Virus record (IMG/VR): IMGVR_UViG_3300021379_002405
Location: 1-23,215 of that record
Length of the DNA: 23,215 nucleotides
Reading direction: 5' to 3' (one strand)
Origin: a virus
Both the position numbers and the translations under genes were made by a program. Numbering within the stretch: the first letter of the stretch is position 1; every line of letters begins with the position of its first letter. Below the pieces are notes generated by a model that saw only the letters and a program-made list of their open reading frames with translations, did not search any database and was not told the origin of the DNA. This document shows positions 9,766-17,115 of this stretch, piece by piece.

Positions 9766-10242
9766 TTACATTGGTGGTCCAGTAAAGGGGACTGGTGGTG
9801 TACCAGGAATTACCCCTGTAATTATTGAAGATTTACAATAGAGATCTATTGCGTTTGCTAATCCTTGTATGTATTGTATCCCTGCTGGGACTGGTACAGC
9901 AGTTATCAAATTGAGTTGCGATAATAGAACTCCGATATTTGCTACGACAGGTGCTACCTGAAACTGAGTCTGTACTGACATCCAAGCAGTATTAATCGCC
10001 CCTGCCAATAACTGTGCATGCATTGCCCCTGCTGGAACTGGCGACATCATGCCAGATTTAAGTTGTGCCTTACCTGCTGAAAATGCAGGCATGGAGATGA
10101 CAGGAAATCCCATAGAATTTTGTGCCGCCATCGCGTAAGTCTGAAAGGCAGTCATGATTATCTCAGCAGCCATCGCTCCACTTGCCTGAGGTGCGTTGAG
10201 TGGCGACATGAGTGAAATCATCTGAGGTGCTATAAGTGCCAT
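9766..10242 (-). CDS. Hydrophobic, Met/Ala/Pro-rich baseplate-cluster protein
   Basis: 158 residues with very few charged residues and many Met, Ala, Pro and Gln. It opens with MALIAPQMISLMSPLNAPQ and ends in a Pro/Gly-rich tail (TGVIPGTPPVPFTGPPM). No cleavable signal is evident, and the hydrophobic runs are broken by Pro and polar residues rather than forming clean membrane spans. It follows the gp5-like spike directly (TAATG overlap, preceded by a strong CGGAGGATA ribosome site), where T4-like phages often keep spike accessories such as the PAAR tip gp5.4. I cannot find PAAR repeats or a His/Cys metal site. It could be a spike-associated or membrane-interacting hub protein. Function unknown. 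Confidence 0.7.
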   Translation of the reverse strand: MALIAPQMISLMSPLNAPQASGAMAAEIIMTAFQTYAMAAQNSMGFPVISMPAFSAGKAQLKSGMMSPVPAGAMHAQLLAGAINTAWMSVQTQFQVAPVVANIGVLLSQLNLITAVPVPAGIQYIQGLANAIDLYCKSSIITGVIPGTPPVPFTGPPM

Positions 10243-12182
10243 TATCCTCCGAGGAAAATCTTTTTAGAAAGGGCAGTCATTACTTTCGCTGCTGTTGTCG
10301 GAGGACTCGTCGGACCTGATGGACTAAGGTGCATATGAGATGCATACTCAGTTGCAAAGGTCAATCCGAGAAGAGCAGGTTCGATTCCAATCCCTCCGAT
10401 AAAATGGAAGGGTGCGTCGAGGATCGTTACTGCTCCTGACTTAATGTAGGTCAGTGCTCCGGCAGTCTGGGTATTTAATGCTCCTGCTGTCACGTTAAAC
10501 ATCGTCGTAGTCGTATCGACCAGAGTCGGCGATGCCATCATTAATGCCTGTGTTCCAAGAGGATTTAGTTTCAAATATGTCAACCCTGTTACGTTGGTTG
10601 GCATATCAATCATGTCTGGAATCGGGGCAGTTTTTACCATCAATTCTATACCACCCAATTTCGGATTCGCTGTGTTAACTTTGAGAACGATATTTCCCAT
10701 CATCGTCTCAATCTCTTTTCCGTTCCAGTCAGTAAAAGGTACTCGTCCTTGTCCTACGTATTCGTTCGTATAGAACTCCTTACTGTACCCACCCTTGACT
10801 ACAAATCCAAACTTCGGTGCTATATTTGTGTTGCCCATAGAAGACATAGAGATGTCTGCTCCTGCGGCTAACTCAAGGTTGTTAGTATTTATATTCATCG
10901 TTCGATCAATTTGGAAATCCGTATTTCCTGCTGAATCAAACTGTAATTCCTTTGTCCTTACGCCAACGATTCCACCGTCACCTCCATCTGAGTCTATAAG
11001 GATTCCTCGTTTGGCTCCGACCTTCATAAATCCACCTGCGTTCATCATAATATCCCCACCCCCTGTCTCCATAGATATGGTCGCAGATGATCCACCTTTG
11101 AGAACTATCTCAGTAGTCTCAGCCATCATATGGATACCCTTGGCAGTCATCGCCTTGATACCCATCGTTCCCTCGTAGTTGTTTCCTACAGTCGTATCGT
11201 ATTGATCTCCATGGGTTCGATTGATCCTGTATCCGTTTGGACCGAACTCTGTAAACGTACCACCTCGGTGATACCAGTTCATCCTCTCAGATTTCGGAGT
11301 ATCATCGTACTCTATCAAGTGTCCAGATTCAGTCTCCTGAGCATGATTGTAAGGGTATTTCGTTTTGAAAAAGGAGGTCGGTTCCTGGAACGATGCATCA
11401 ATATTTACTGCTGATTTCAATACTGATTTTGCGATAGGGAAGGCACCGATAGATTTTCTCGTAGTCTCCTTGAGATAGAACTGAGACTTCTCGAGGTTTG
11501 AAATATCCTTTACTCGAGTCGCCTCTTTCGGATCCTGTATAAACGCATGAGATGCCTTAGGATCATTGTAGTCAAGTGAGACTCTCGGAATCGTAGGAGT
11601 ACCAATCAAACGTCCACTCGGATACGGCAGAGGATCAAACTCCCAGACCCTTACCTCGTTTTTCAACTGGTACATAGAGCCATCTTCATCGAGTGGCGTC
11701 CCTTCCTCTATAAAAACCTGTGCTGCTGGTCTTCTCGGAACGGAACCCTCAATGTCGGGCGACCCTGTGGTAGTGTTCTTTTGGAAGGGTTGGTCAGGAT
11801 TTCCCGTCGCCTCATACATCGACTCAACATTTCTCCATCGATTGTCCTTGAATGGGCCACCTTCTTTAAGACCACCCTTTGATGGGATGCCAGGAAGTGT
11901 ACCCATGATCACAGGTTCCTGCCCGTCCTCACCATCTCTAAAGAATCCGACTACATGCGTGCCTTCAACTGGACCAGTAGGACTTATACCTACGCCAGTT
12001 TGAGATGCAGACTGAATAGGGTTCATAGGGACTGCCCAAGGCAATGCATCTGTAGGCATCTTCTGCATATCAGGAGAGTGATATCCTACGATACGTACAC
12101 GACAACGACCCAGTCTGAGTGGATCTTGCCTGTCTTCAACTACACCAGTCCACCATGTAAACTGGGGGTATACATCATTCAT
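10242..12182 (-). CDS. 5: Baseplate central spike protein gp5-like (OB fold plus beta-helix, no lysozyme)
   Basis: 646-residue cell-puncturing spike, expected to trimerise below the hub. Residues about 8-105 are the gp5/VgrG OB fold, with GVVEDRQDPLRLGRCRVRI and VVGFFRDGEDGQEPVIMGTL. Residues about 270-330 carry the VgrG-type approach to the helix (YPYNHAQETESGHLIEYDD, then NWYHRGGTFTEFGPNGYRI). Residues about 335-445 are a repetitive beta-helix region rich in Gly, Ser and Met. The T4 lysozyme domain is absent: the stretch between the OB fold and the helix is shorter and lacks its catalytic pattern. The C-terminus carries ASHMHLSPSGPTSPP, with His616 and His618 in an HxH arrangement like the metal-binding tips of P2 gpV-type spikes. 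It starts by ATGA overlap with the gp27-like gene, its structural partner. Confidence 0.9.
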   Translation of the reverse strand: MNDVYPQFTWWTGVVEDRQDPLRLGRCRVRIVGYHSPDMQKMPTDALPWAVPMNPIQSASQTGVGISPTGPVEGTHVVGFFRDGEDGQEPVIMGTLPGIPSKGGLKEGGPFKDNRWRNVESMYEATGNPDQPFQKNTTTGSPDIEGSVPRRPAAQVFIEEGTPLDEDGSMYQLKNEVRVWEFDPLPYPSGRLIGTPTIPRVSLDYNDPKASHAFIQDPKEATRVKDISNLEKSQFYLKETTRKSIGAFPIAKSVLKSAVNIDASFQEPTSFFKTKYPYNHAQETESGHLIEYDDTPKSERMNWYHRGGTFTEFGPNGYRINRTHGDQYDTTVGNNYEGTMGIKAMTAKGIHMMAETTEIVLKGGSSATISMETGGGDIMMNAGGFMKVGAKRGILIDSDGGDGGIVGVRTKELQFDSAGNTDFQIDRTMNINTNNLELAAGADISMSSMGNTNIAPKFGFVVKGGYSKEFYTNEYVGQGRVPFTDWNGKEIETMMGNIVLKVNTANPKLGGIELMVKTAPIPDMIDMPTNVTGLTYLKLNPLGTQALMMASPTLVDTTTTMFNVTAGALNTQTAGALTYIKSGAVTILDAPFHFIGGIGIEPALLGLTFATEYASHMHLSPSGPTSPPTTAAKVMTALSKKIFLGG

Positions 12183-13771
12183 CTTGGAAATTGCCTTTGT
12201 GCTGTTCGTTCAACTACTTCCTTGGGTCTTGGACCTGCTGGAACCTCTTTGCTATCAGATGAGAATTGAAAGACTTTATACATTGCGTCATCCGTATCAG
12301 ACTCATCTGACCCTCTCTGTTTTGTTCGTTTTGCTACTGTACTCGGAGTCTTTGCCTTATTGTGTGGCATCGGATTGCCAGTATCAGGATCAATCTGCTG
12401 GTTTGGATTCTCAACTTTGAATACTGCATCAAGGGCAGTTTCATAAGTCTCCTTAGATAGATCCAATCGCATCATATATTTATCGCCACGTATCTGATGA
12501 TGTATGTCCGTAACCAGATACGCACCTGACCTGTAAATCTCCTGTTTGTCGGTGTATGGAAGTCTACTAGCAAACTCTATTATGACGCATGATCCTGCCT
12601 CTACTCGGTCATCACATGGAACGATTACTGAAAGTTTTACTGCCTCCAACTGTTTGACTTGAGATGCACGAGCCATCATCCACTTGTTTACATTATTACT
12701 TTGCCCTGCCGTCTCACTTCCGTTCAAGGGGAAAACCTGCACATGAGCAAACTGATTATGCTTTGACCCAGGTTTCTCTGACTCTGGTGGAGCGAGGGCA
12801 AGTGACTTGGATGATAGGAGTGCCTTGTTCGGATTGAGATGTGCTTGATTGAATCCGTCTCTATCATAGAAATACTCATACTCGTCTATCGTCATATTGA
12901 GAAGGTTGTGTGCTAGGAGTTTCCGAGTATACATACCCTCCTCAGTATTCTGAAGGGTATTAAAGTATTTGTCAAATCCGAAATCCTCTACACCATAGAA
13001 ATCTGCCTCTTCTAACTGCTCTGAGTTACCCAACTGCTTTGGTTTGACTACGAACTTTGGTATGTCCTCAATAGAGTTTTCTGCCCTTAGTTGATTGAAC
13101 CGAAGCATAATAGTCTCTAGACTTCGGAAGTAATATCCCTGCAAGGTCTCCCAGAAAAAGTAGAGAGCACCTGTAATCTTTTGCGAGTCAACATCAGATT
13201 GAGATCGTTTGGCTATCATGTTGATCGCCTCAAAGGGATGCTTACCTGGAAAGGCGATCGTAAACTGATCTTTGGTTGGCTCAATGTTAATAGGTTTGTC
13301 GTATGCCCTTGAGAATATGTCCTTCAACTGCCTGTTAAAATATTCCTCGTAGATTTTCCTTACCATATCGGAGTATCTGTTTCGAGAGTATGCATTATAA
13401 ACTCGGAGTCGGGTATTCAGAATCGCCTCAGGGGAGACGCATTTGACTCGGTAGGATACGGCAGTTGTATTACCCTCTGTAATTTTATCTATCTCATAGA
13501 CATGGAAAATTCTTCGGACTGCTTCCTCTCTGCTATTAGCAGTAAAGGTAATGAAGATTTTCTCCTCTCCGAAAAAGGGTATCGTCTCCAAAAGTCCTAC
13601 GGCATCATTCATCCAAATGTTCATCTGTAGAGTTGGAGCATAGATCGACTCAAAAATGTCAATCATATGGTAGTGGCTAGAGATGTCGAACATTATGCCA
13701 GCATAGTTCTGGACAGTTAGTTCCTTGATCTCATATGCACCAGGATGCGTTTTTACAGGAGTATTTGCCAT
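12179..13771 (-). CDS. 27: Baseplate hub protein gp27-like
   Basis: 530 residues. gp27 forms the trimeric torus between the tail tube and the gp5 spike. Support comes from the N-terminal beta-barrel pattern (YAGIMFDISSHYHMIDIFES, LQMNIWMNDAVGLLETIPFF), the later barrel (VIVPCDDRVEAGSCVIIEF, then GAYLVTDIHHQIRGDKYMMR), and above all its place immediately before the spike gene, as in gp27-gp5, P2 gpD-gpV and VgrG. It is longer than T4 gp27 (391 residues). Part of the excess is a charged, probably disordered tail from about residue 455 (KRTKQRGSDESDTDD). Both ends overlap neighbours (TAATG with gp53, ATGA with gp5). The assignment rests on pattern and context rather than a strong signature. Confidence 0.78.
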   Translation of the reverse strand: MANTPVKTHPGAYEIKELTVQNYAGIMFDISSHYHMIDIFESIYAPTLQMNIWMNDAVGLLETIPFFGEEKIFITFTANSREEAVRRIFHVYEIDKITEGNTTAVSYRVKCVSPEAILNTRLRVYNAYSRNRYSDMVRKIYEEYFNRQLKDIFSRAYDKPINIEPTKDQFTIAFPGKHPFEAINMIAKRSQSDVDSQKITGALYFFWETLQGYYFRSLETIMLRFNQLRAENSIEDIPKFVVKPKQLGNSEQLEEADFYGVEDFGFDKYFNTLQNTEEGMYTRKLLAHNLLNMTIDEYEYFYDRDGFNQAHLNPNKALLSSKSLALAPPESEKPGSKHNQFAHVQVFPLNGSETAGQSNNVNKWMMARASQVKQLEAVKLSVIVPCDDRVEAGSCVIIEFASRLPYTDKQEIYRSGAYLVTDIHHQIRGDKYMMRLDLSKETYETALDAVFKVENPNQQIDPDTGNPMPHNKAKTPSTVAKRTKQRGSDESDTDDAMYKVFQFSSDSKEVPAGPRPKEVVERTAQRQFPR

Positions 13772-14325
13772 TAGGGAGTAGGACCAAAAATGTTAGAAAG
13801 ATCGTTGAGAAGGGTAGGCAGGTATGCTTCCTGAGGTATTATGATTTCTCGTTTCGCTTCGTTTGCCTCTATCTCAAAATCAAAATGGTTTATCTGCCTA
13901 TTTTTGTCAGTATCTTTAATGTACTCTGCCCTATCAATTTCGTTCCCACGATCATCTTCGTAGTGGTGTATGAGGGCAACAGCAGCAGCGATACTACCAT
14001 ATTTCCTGATTAATCTTTCCTCCATTCTCTTGTCTGACCTGGGCCAGTCATTATATACATTCTGAATATTATTCACATACATAATAACCCATACATACCC
14101 AACTGACCCGTAGTTGTTAAAGGAGGTCATATCAGGTCGCTCTCCGTCAGGAATGTAGTAGGGTTGATACTGCTTGACAAGGTCCAGAGATCCCTGCCTA
14201 AATCTTGCAGTTACAGTTAGGTCTGGGACATCCTTGTAGTTGTAGGTCTTGTCAATATCAAATTTGACCTTTGGAAATATCCCAAAGTATTCAGTACTCG
14301 GAGGATTTGCTGTTTCTTTGGCCAT
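13771..14325 (-). CDS. 53: Baseplate wedge protein gp53
   Basis: 184 residues, close to T4 gp53 (196). gp53 joins adjacent wedges and gp25/gp6 around the hub. The family core is visible: YFGIFPKVKFDI near the N-terminus, then YGSVGYVWVIMYVNNI and the following NDWPRSD, matching the T4 segment around YGNPQLYWVLLMCND. The C-terminal helix (YLPTLLNDLSNIFG) parallels T4's FMNDLIRIM region. The start is set by a one-base TAATG overlap with the gp48 stop. In T4 gene 53 also lies between gene 4 and gene 5, and that neighbourhood is preserved here except that gp4 is on the opposite strand. Confidence 0.88.
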   Translation of the reverse strand: MAKETANPPSTEYFGIFPKVKFDIDKTYNYKDVPDLTVTARFRQGSLDLVKQYQPYYIPDGERPDMTSFNNYGSVGYVWVIMYVNNIQNVYNDWPRSDKRMEERLIRKYGSIAAAVALIHHYEDDRGNEIDRAEYIKDTDKNRQINHFDFEIEANEAKREIIIPQEAYLPTLLNDLSNIFGPTP

Positions 14326-15176
14326 TAGTATCCTTCATCAACCATTGTATCTGTGATCAATGTAGTCTCCTGGAAAGACAATGTAAGTTTAGTAGCACTC
14401 GGTCGGCCATCGTAGGTAAACGTAGGAACGATAGCACCCATACCATTGTAGTCTACCTCAACTGAAGTAAGAACTGATTTAGCAAACTTCTGTACGTATC
14501 CGAGACCTGCATCTACCTTACCACCAATCTTAGATATTCTCATTTCAATACCAAATACAGGTGGCATGGTAAAGAAGAATGCTGAACCAGAGGAGTCAAC
14601 TCCTGGTACGACAGACCTCTTAAAAAATTTGACGATCTCATGTATGCTTTGTGCCTCGCCTTGGTTGGATGGTATCAGTGTCCAGTTCATGCTATAGTTT
14701 CGAAAGTCAGGTCCTGAGTAGGTTACAAACTGAAATGGATTTCGGATTGTACCAAGGACATTATTTCTAAACTTAGATATGTTAGATCCTGCGGCAATCG
14801 ATGATGCAAGACCTTGTACTACATCAGCAGTTCCTGATTGGTCACCAGTACTGCCCTTGAGTTTCCCAAGTCCTGCCTCAAGCATTTCAGCACCCTTGCC
14901 TCCAGATTCTCCAGCAAGTTCTGCCTCTTTTACCGCCATCATTGCGGCACCACCTATTGCCCCTAGCGACTGATTCTCATAATTTGCTTTGTAGGATGAA
15001 GCCAATGCCCCTATAGGTATCGGAAGTCCTACTGTTTTAAGTATGGTTTCTTTAGATGAACCCTTGAATAGTCCTCGTTTTTTAGCAGTAAATATAATAA
15101 AATTCGGTTCACCTGCTGATTGGTCTCCAAGGTTCTCTGGCCACTTTAATGTTTCGTTCGTACTCTTGGTTGACAT
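14325..15176 (-). CDS. 48: Baseplate tail-tube cap protein gp48
   Basis: 283 residues when started at the ATG at 15176. A longer frame exists to 15278, but the inner start has an excellent ribosome site (CAAGGAGG five bases away in the leader CAAGGAGGTATATG), and the extension would cover the divergent promoter. gp48 caps the hub and begins the tail tube. Diagnostic segments are FRNYSMNWTLIPSNQGEA, IHEIVKFFKRSVVPG, FFFTMPPVFGIEMRI and the C-terminal strand TKLTLSFQETTLIT, shared with the tube-protein fold. Residues about 60-150 are Gly/Ala/Ser-rich and look flexible. It is the first gene of the minus-strand baseplate operon. Confidence 0.9.
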   Translation of the reverse strand: MSTKSTNETLKWPENLGDQSAGEPNFIIFTAKKRGLFKGSSKETILKTVGLPIPIGALASSYKANYENQSLGAIGGAAMMAVKEAELAGESGGKGAEMLEAGLGKLKGSTGDQSGTADVVQGLASSIAAGSNISKFRNNVLGTIRNPFQFVTYSGPDFRNYSMNWTLIPSNQGEAQSIHEIVKFFKRSVVPGVDSSGSAFFFTMPPVFGIEMRISKIGGKVDAGLGYVQKFAKSVLTSVEVDYNGMGAIVPTFTYDGRPSATKLTLSFQETTLITDTMVDEGY

Positions 15177-15179
15177 ATA

Positions 15180-15187
15180 CCTCCTTG
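15180..15187 (-). promoter_or_regulatory. Strong ribosome binding site of gp48
   Basis: On the minus strand AAGGAGG, nearly a full anti-16S match, ends three to four bases before the ATG at 15176. It decides the start of gp48 and is the strongest such site in the window. With T4 late-promoter spacing from the CCTAAATA at 15194-15201, transcription would begin near 15188, leaving a leader of about a dozen bases made almost entirely of this site. Confidence 0.85.
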
Positions 15188-15193
15188 TCGAGT

Positions 15194-15201
15194 TATTTAG
15201 G
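15194..15201 (-). promoter_or_regulatory. Late-type promoter for the baseplate operon (CCTAAATA)
   Basis: CCTAAATA on the minus strand, one arm of a perfect inverted repeat. It resembles the T4 gp55-recognised late element TATAAATA. It lies 17 bases upstream of gp48, a spacing that places the start point just before the ribosome binding site. No sigma70-type -35 is apparent, as expected for a late promoter. Confidence 0.6.
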
Positions 15202-15204
15202 TTG

Positions 15205-15212
15205 CCTAAATA
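15205..15212 (+). promoter_or_regulatory. Late-type promoter for the gp4-to-tape-measure operon (CCTAAATA)
   Basis: The plus-strand arm of the same inverted repeat (arms 15194-15201 and 15205-15212, spacer TTG). It points towards gp4 and the tail genes. At T4 spacing the message would start at about 15218, essentially on the gp4 GTG, so gp4 would be read from a leaderless message. Divergent late promoters sharing one palindrome would switch both structural operons on together. Confidence 0.55.
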
Positions 15213-15216
15213 TATT

Positions 15217-15648
15217 GTGGCACTGCGTGGAAAATACAAGTTAAAGAATCCAGAGAAGTATATCGGTGACCCCAGCAAAATAGTTTATAGATCGAGATGG
15301 GAACGTGAGACATTTAAGTTCCTCGAGCAGAACCCTAATGTAAAGAAATGGGCCAGCGAGGAGATCAAAATTCCTTACCTCGACTTCAAAGGTAAGTTAC
15401 ATCGATACTATCCTGATCTGTACTTTGAACTTAGGAACGGAAAGAAATACCTGGTTGAGATCAAACCTGCATCGCAGACTCGACCACCTACTACCTCTAA
15501 TCATAGAAGGTTTATCAAGGAGCAGGTTCGCTTCAAGATCAATCAGGCTAAATGGGAGGCAGCAAAAGACTTCTGTGCTCGCTCAGGACTTGAGTGGAGG
15601 ATCTGGACAGAACGTGATCTCAGCAAAACTCTTGGATTAAAAATTTAA
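15217..15648 (+). CDS. 4: Head completion protein gp4 (PD-(D/E)XK nuclease fold)
   Basis: 143 residues from the GTG at 15217. There is no ATG inside the gene, and the conserved N-terminus begins right there (RGKYKLKNPEKYIGDP). gp4, also known as gp50/4, finishes the DNA-filled head so that tail can join. The family has a TnsA-like nuclease fold, and its residues are all present: E29 in RSRWERE, P66-D67 in YYPDLYFEL and E81-x-K83 in LVEIKP. The frame stays open upstream to 15043 but that part runs antisense through gp48 and is not coding. There is no Shine-Dalgarno site; the CTAAATA element ends four bases before the GTG. It is the first gene of the plus-strand operon and overlaps the next by TAATG. 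Confidence 0.9.
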   Translation: MALRGKYKLKNPEKYIGDPSKIVYRSRWERETFKFLEQNPNVKKWASEEIKIPYLDFKGKLHRYYPDLYFELRNGKKYLVEIKPASQTRPPTTSNHRRFIKEQVRFKINQAKWEAAKDFCARSGLEWRIWTERDLSKTLGLKI

Positions 15649-16322
15649 TGGCTACACGCAGACAAGACCTAACAGAATCTCTACTCGATAGATTTAAGGA
15701 TGCCCTTAGAACAGGGTCTGCTAAAAACCTAAGGAAGGATGCTAGGAATTGGTTTAGGACCAAGATCCAGCAGGGTAAGAAATTAGCCAAGCAGACCTAC
15801 AATCGTGCCAAGGCAGGTGCCAAGGCAGGAATGACAGGGATGAAACCGAATGATATTCTCCGTGATGGAGGGTATCAACGTGCTCGGTTTACTGGGAGGA
15901 GAATCGTTTATGGGAAAATGTTCTTCTTTGAATACGACGCCAAATACAAGGCGACTTTGCCATACTGGGACAGGTATCCGTTAACGATTTTCTTCGATTA
16001 CTCCCCACCTCATTTGTTGGGGTTGAACCTACATTATTTGCCACCCTATCATAGGGCGACGTTACTTGATAATCTGAAGAGATTTCAACAGGGTAAAGAA
16101 CTTAACAGCGATACGTTTCTGAGACTTGACTGGAAGAAGATCTCTAATATCAAAGAGGTCAAACCTGCTGTCAAGAAATACCTGATAAATCGGGTAGGAC
16201 TTGCAGTTCAGATTCCAGCAGATGAATGGGACGTAGCGATCTTTCTGCCTGTAGCGAGGTTCGTAGGAGCATCTGAAGGGCAGGTTTTCAAGGACTCTAA
16301 GAAAGCAATGGCGAGGACGTAA
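15648..16322 (+). CDS. Basic protein of the gp4/tail cluster, function unknown
   Basis: 224 residues. The first 75 or so are strongly basic and helical (KNLRKDARNWFRTKIQQGKK, KQTYNRAKAGAKAG), suggesting contact with nucleic acid or an acidic partner. The rest is an aromatic-rich globular domain with KMFFFEYDAKYKATLPYWD, FFDYSPPHLLGLNLHYLPP and a C-terminal IFLPVARFVGASEGQVF. No catalytic motif or membrane segment is seen. It is coupled to gp4 and to the gp54-like gene by TAATG overlaps. In T4 the neighbour of gene 4 is gene 2 (DNA-end protector), and the basic N-terminus would suit that role, but I cannot show homology. A tail-completion or baseplate role is equally possible. Confidence 0.7.
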   Translation: MATRRQDLTESLLDRFKDALRTGSAKNLRKDARNWFRTKIQQGKKLAKQTYNRAKAGAKAGMTGMKPNDILRDGGYQRARFTGRRIVYGKMFFFEYDAKYKATLPYWDRYPLTIFFDYSPPHLLGLNLHYLPPYHRATLLDNLKRFQQGKELNSDTFLRLDWKKISNIKEVKPAVKKYLINRVGLAVQIPADEWDVAIFLPVARFVGASEGQVFKDSKKAMART

Positions 16323-17101
16323 TGCCAGCAACAGCAAAAAAGGGAGCATCGGCAAGATTTAACATCGATGACTTTGTAGAATATTTTAACAAAGGATTTG
16401 GTTATACTAATCTGTTTGTTTGCTATATCAATTTTGATAAGGTTACAAATGGCAAACATAGTCTCAAAACTCTAACAGATAAAACCTCTCCAGGTATCGC
16501 TCTGGCATGTCAGTCAGTAGCATTGCCTGGAAAAGCACTGATCACGAAGGAACGATTTACGCAGTCTGTCCCAAAACAGTTCGGGTATAACATTCAGTAT
16601 GCTGACATTACCTGCAACTTTCTCGTTGATGCAAACATCTCAGGAAAAAATACGTGGAACTTTTTCAATACCTGGTCAGACATAATTGTCAATCCTCGTA
16701 CAGGATTTGTTGCATACCATGATGACTACTCCTGCGATATGTATTTAAGTATGATGGATCACGACAATAGTATTCACAATCCTGCCCTCGGATCCAAGAC
16801 AGAAGGTGGGAATAAGATTATAGGAATACATTGCGAGAAGGTTTTTCCAAAGGCACTCGGTGAGGTCTCAATGGATGCAGGGTCAACAGACGTAGCAAAA
16901 TTCTCTGTAACCTTTGCCTCTCATAGATTCTATAGTGTATCAGATAATTGGTCTAACATGGGTGCGACAAGGAGCACAGATTTCGACGCATTTGATTTTA
17001 CTACACTACCCAAAAACGAATTTGCAAAACTACAAGAACAACAGGATGAAATAGCATTCAATACTATAGGTACAACAAGTACGTATGATAATGTAAGTTA
17101 A
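16322..17101 (+). CDS. 54: Tail-tube-fold protein, gp54-like tube initiator
   Basis: 259 residues. The second half has the tail-tube (gp19) fold pattern: FFNTWSDIIVNPRTGFVAYH, a strand with CDMYLSMMD, then GIHCEKVFPKALGEVSMDAG and DVAKFSVTFASHRFYS, which match the gp19-type order of helix, strand, 'V.P..I...SMD.GS.D.A.F.VTF'. gp48 is already assigned on the other strand, and this gene lies by the hub chaperone and tape-measure genes, so gp54, which sits on gp48 and starts tube polymerisation, is the best match. T4 gp54 is longer (320 residues). A minor tube paralogue or the tube protein itself cannot be excluded. The C-terminal 35 residues are a charged helical tail. The start is coupled by TAATG. 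Confidence 0.62.
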   Translation: MPATAKKGASARFNIDDFVEYFNKGFGYTNLFVCYINFDKVTNGKHSLKTLTDKTSPGIALACQSVALPGKALITKERFTQSVPKQFGYNIQYADITCNFLVDANISGKNTWNFFNTWSDIIVNPRTGFVAYHDDYSCDMYLSMMDHDNSIHNPALGSKTEGGNKIIGIHCEKVFPKALGEVSMDAGSTDVAKFSVTFASHRFYSVSDNWSNMGATRSTDFDAFDFTTLPKNEFAKLQEQQDEIAFNTIGTTSTYDNVS

Positions 17102-17115
17102 TTTGAAAGGACATT

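Noticed and set aside
9766-10242. The 158-residue protein as a PAAR spike tip
   Set aside because: Position fits, but there are no PAAR repeats and no His/Cys set for metal binding.
15043-15216. Upstream extension of gp4 to an ATG at 15043
   Set aside because: It would run antisense through the gp48 N-terminus and across the promoter palindrome; gp4 family similarity begins at the GTG at 15217.
15177-15278. Longer gp48 starting at 15278
   Set aside because: The inner ATG has a near-perfect ribosome site and the extension overlaps gp4 and the divergent promoter.
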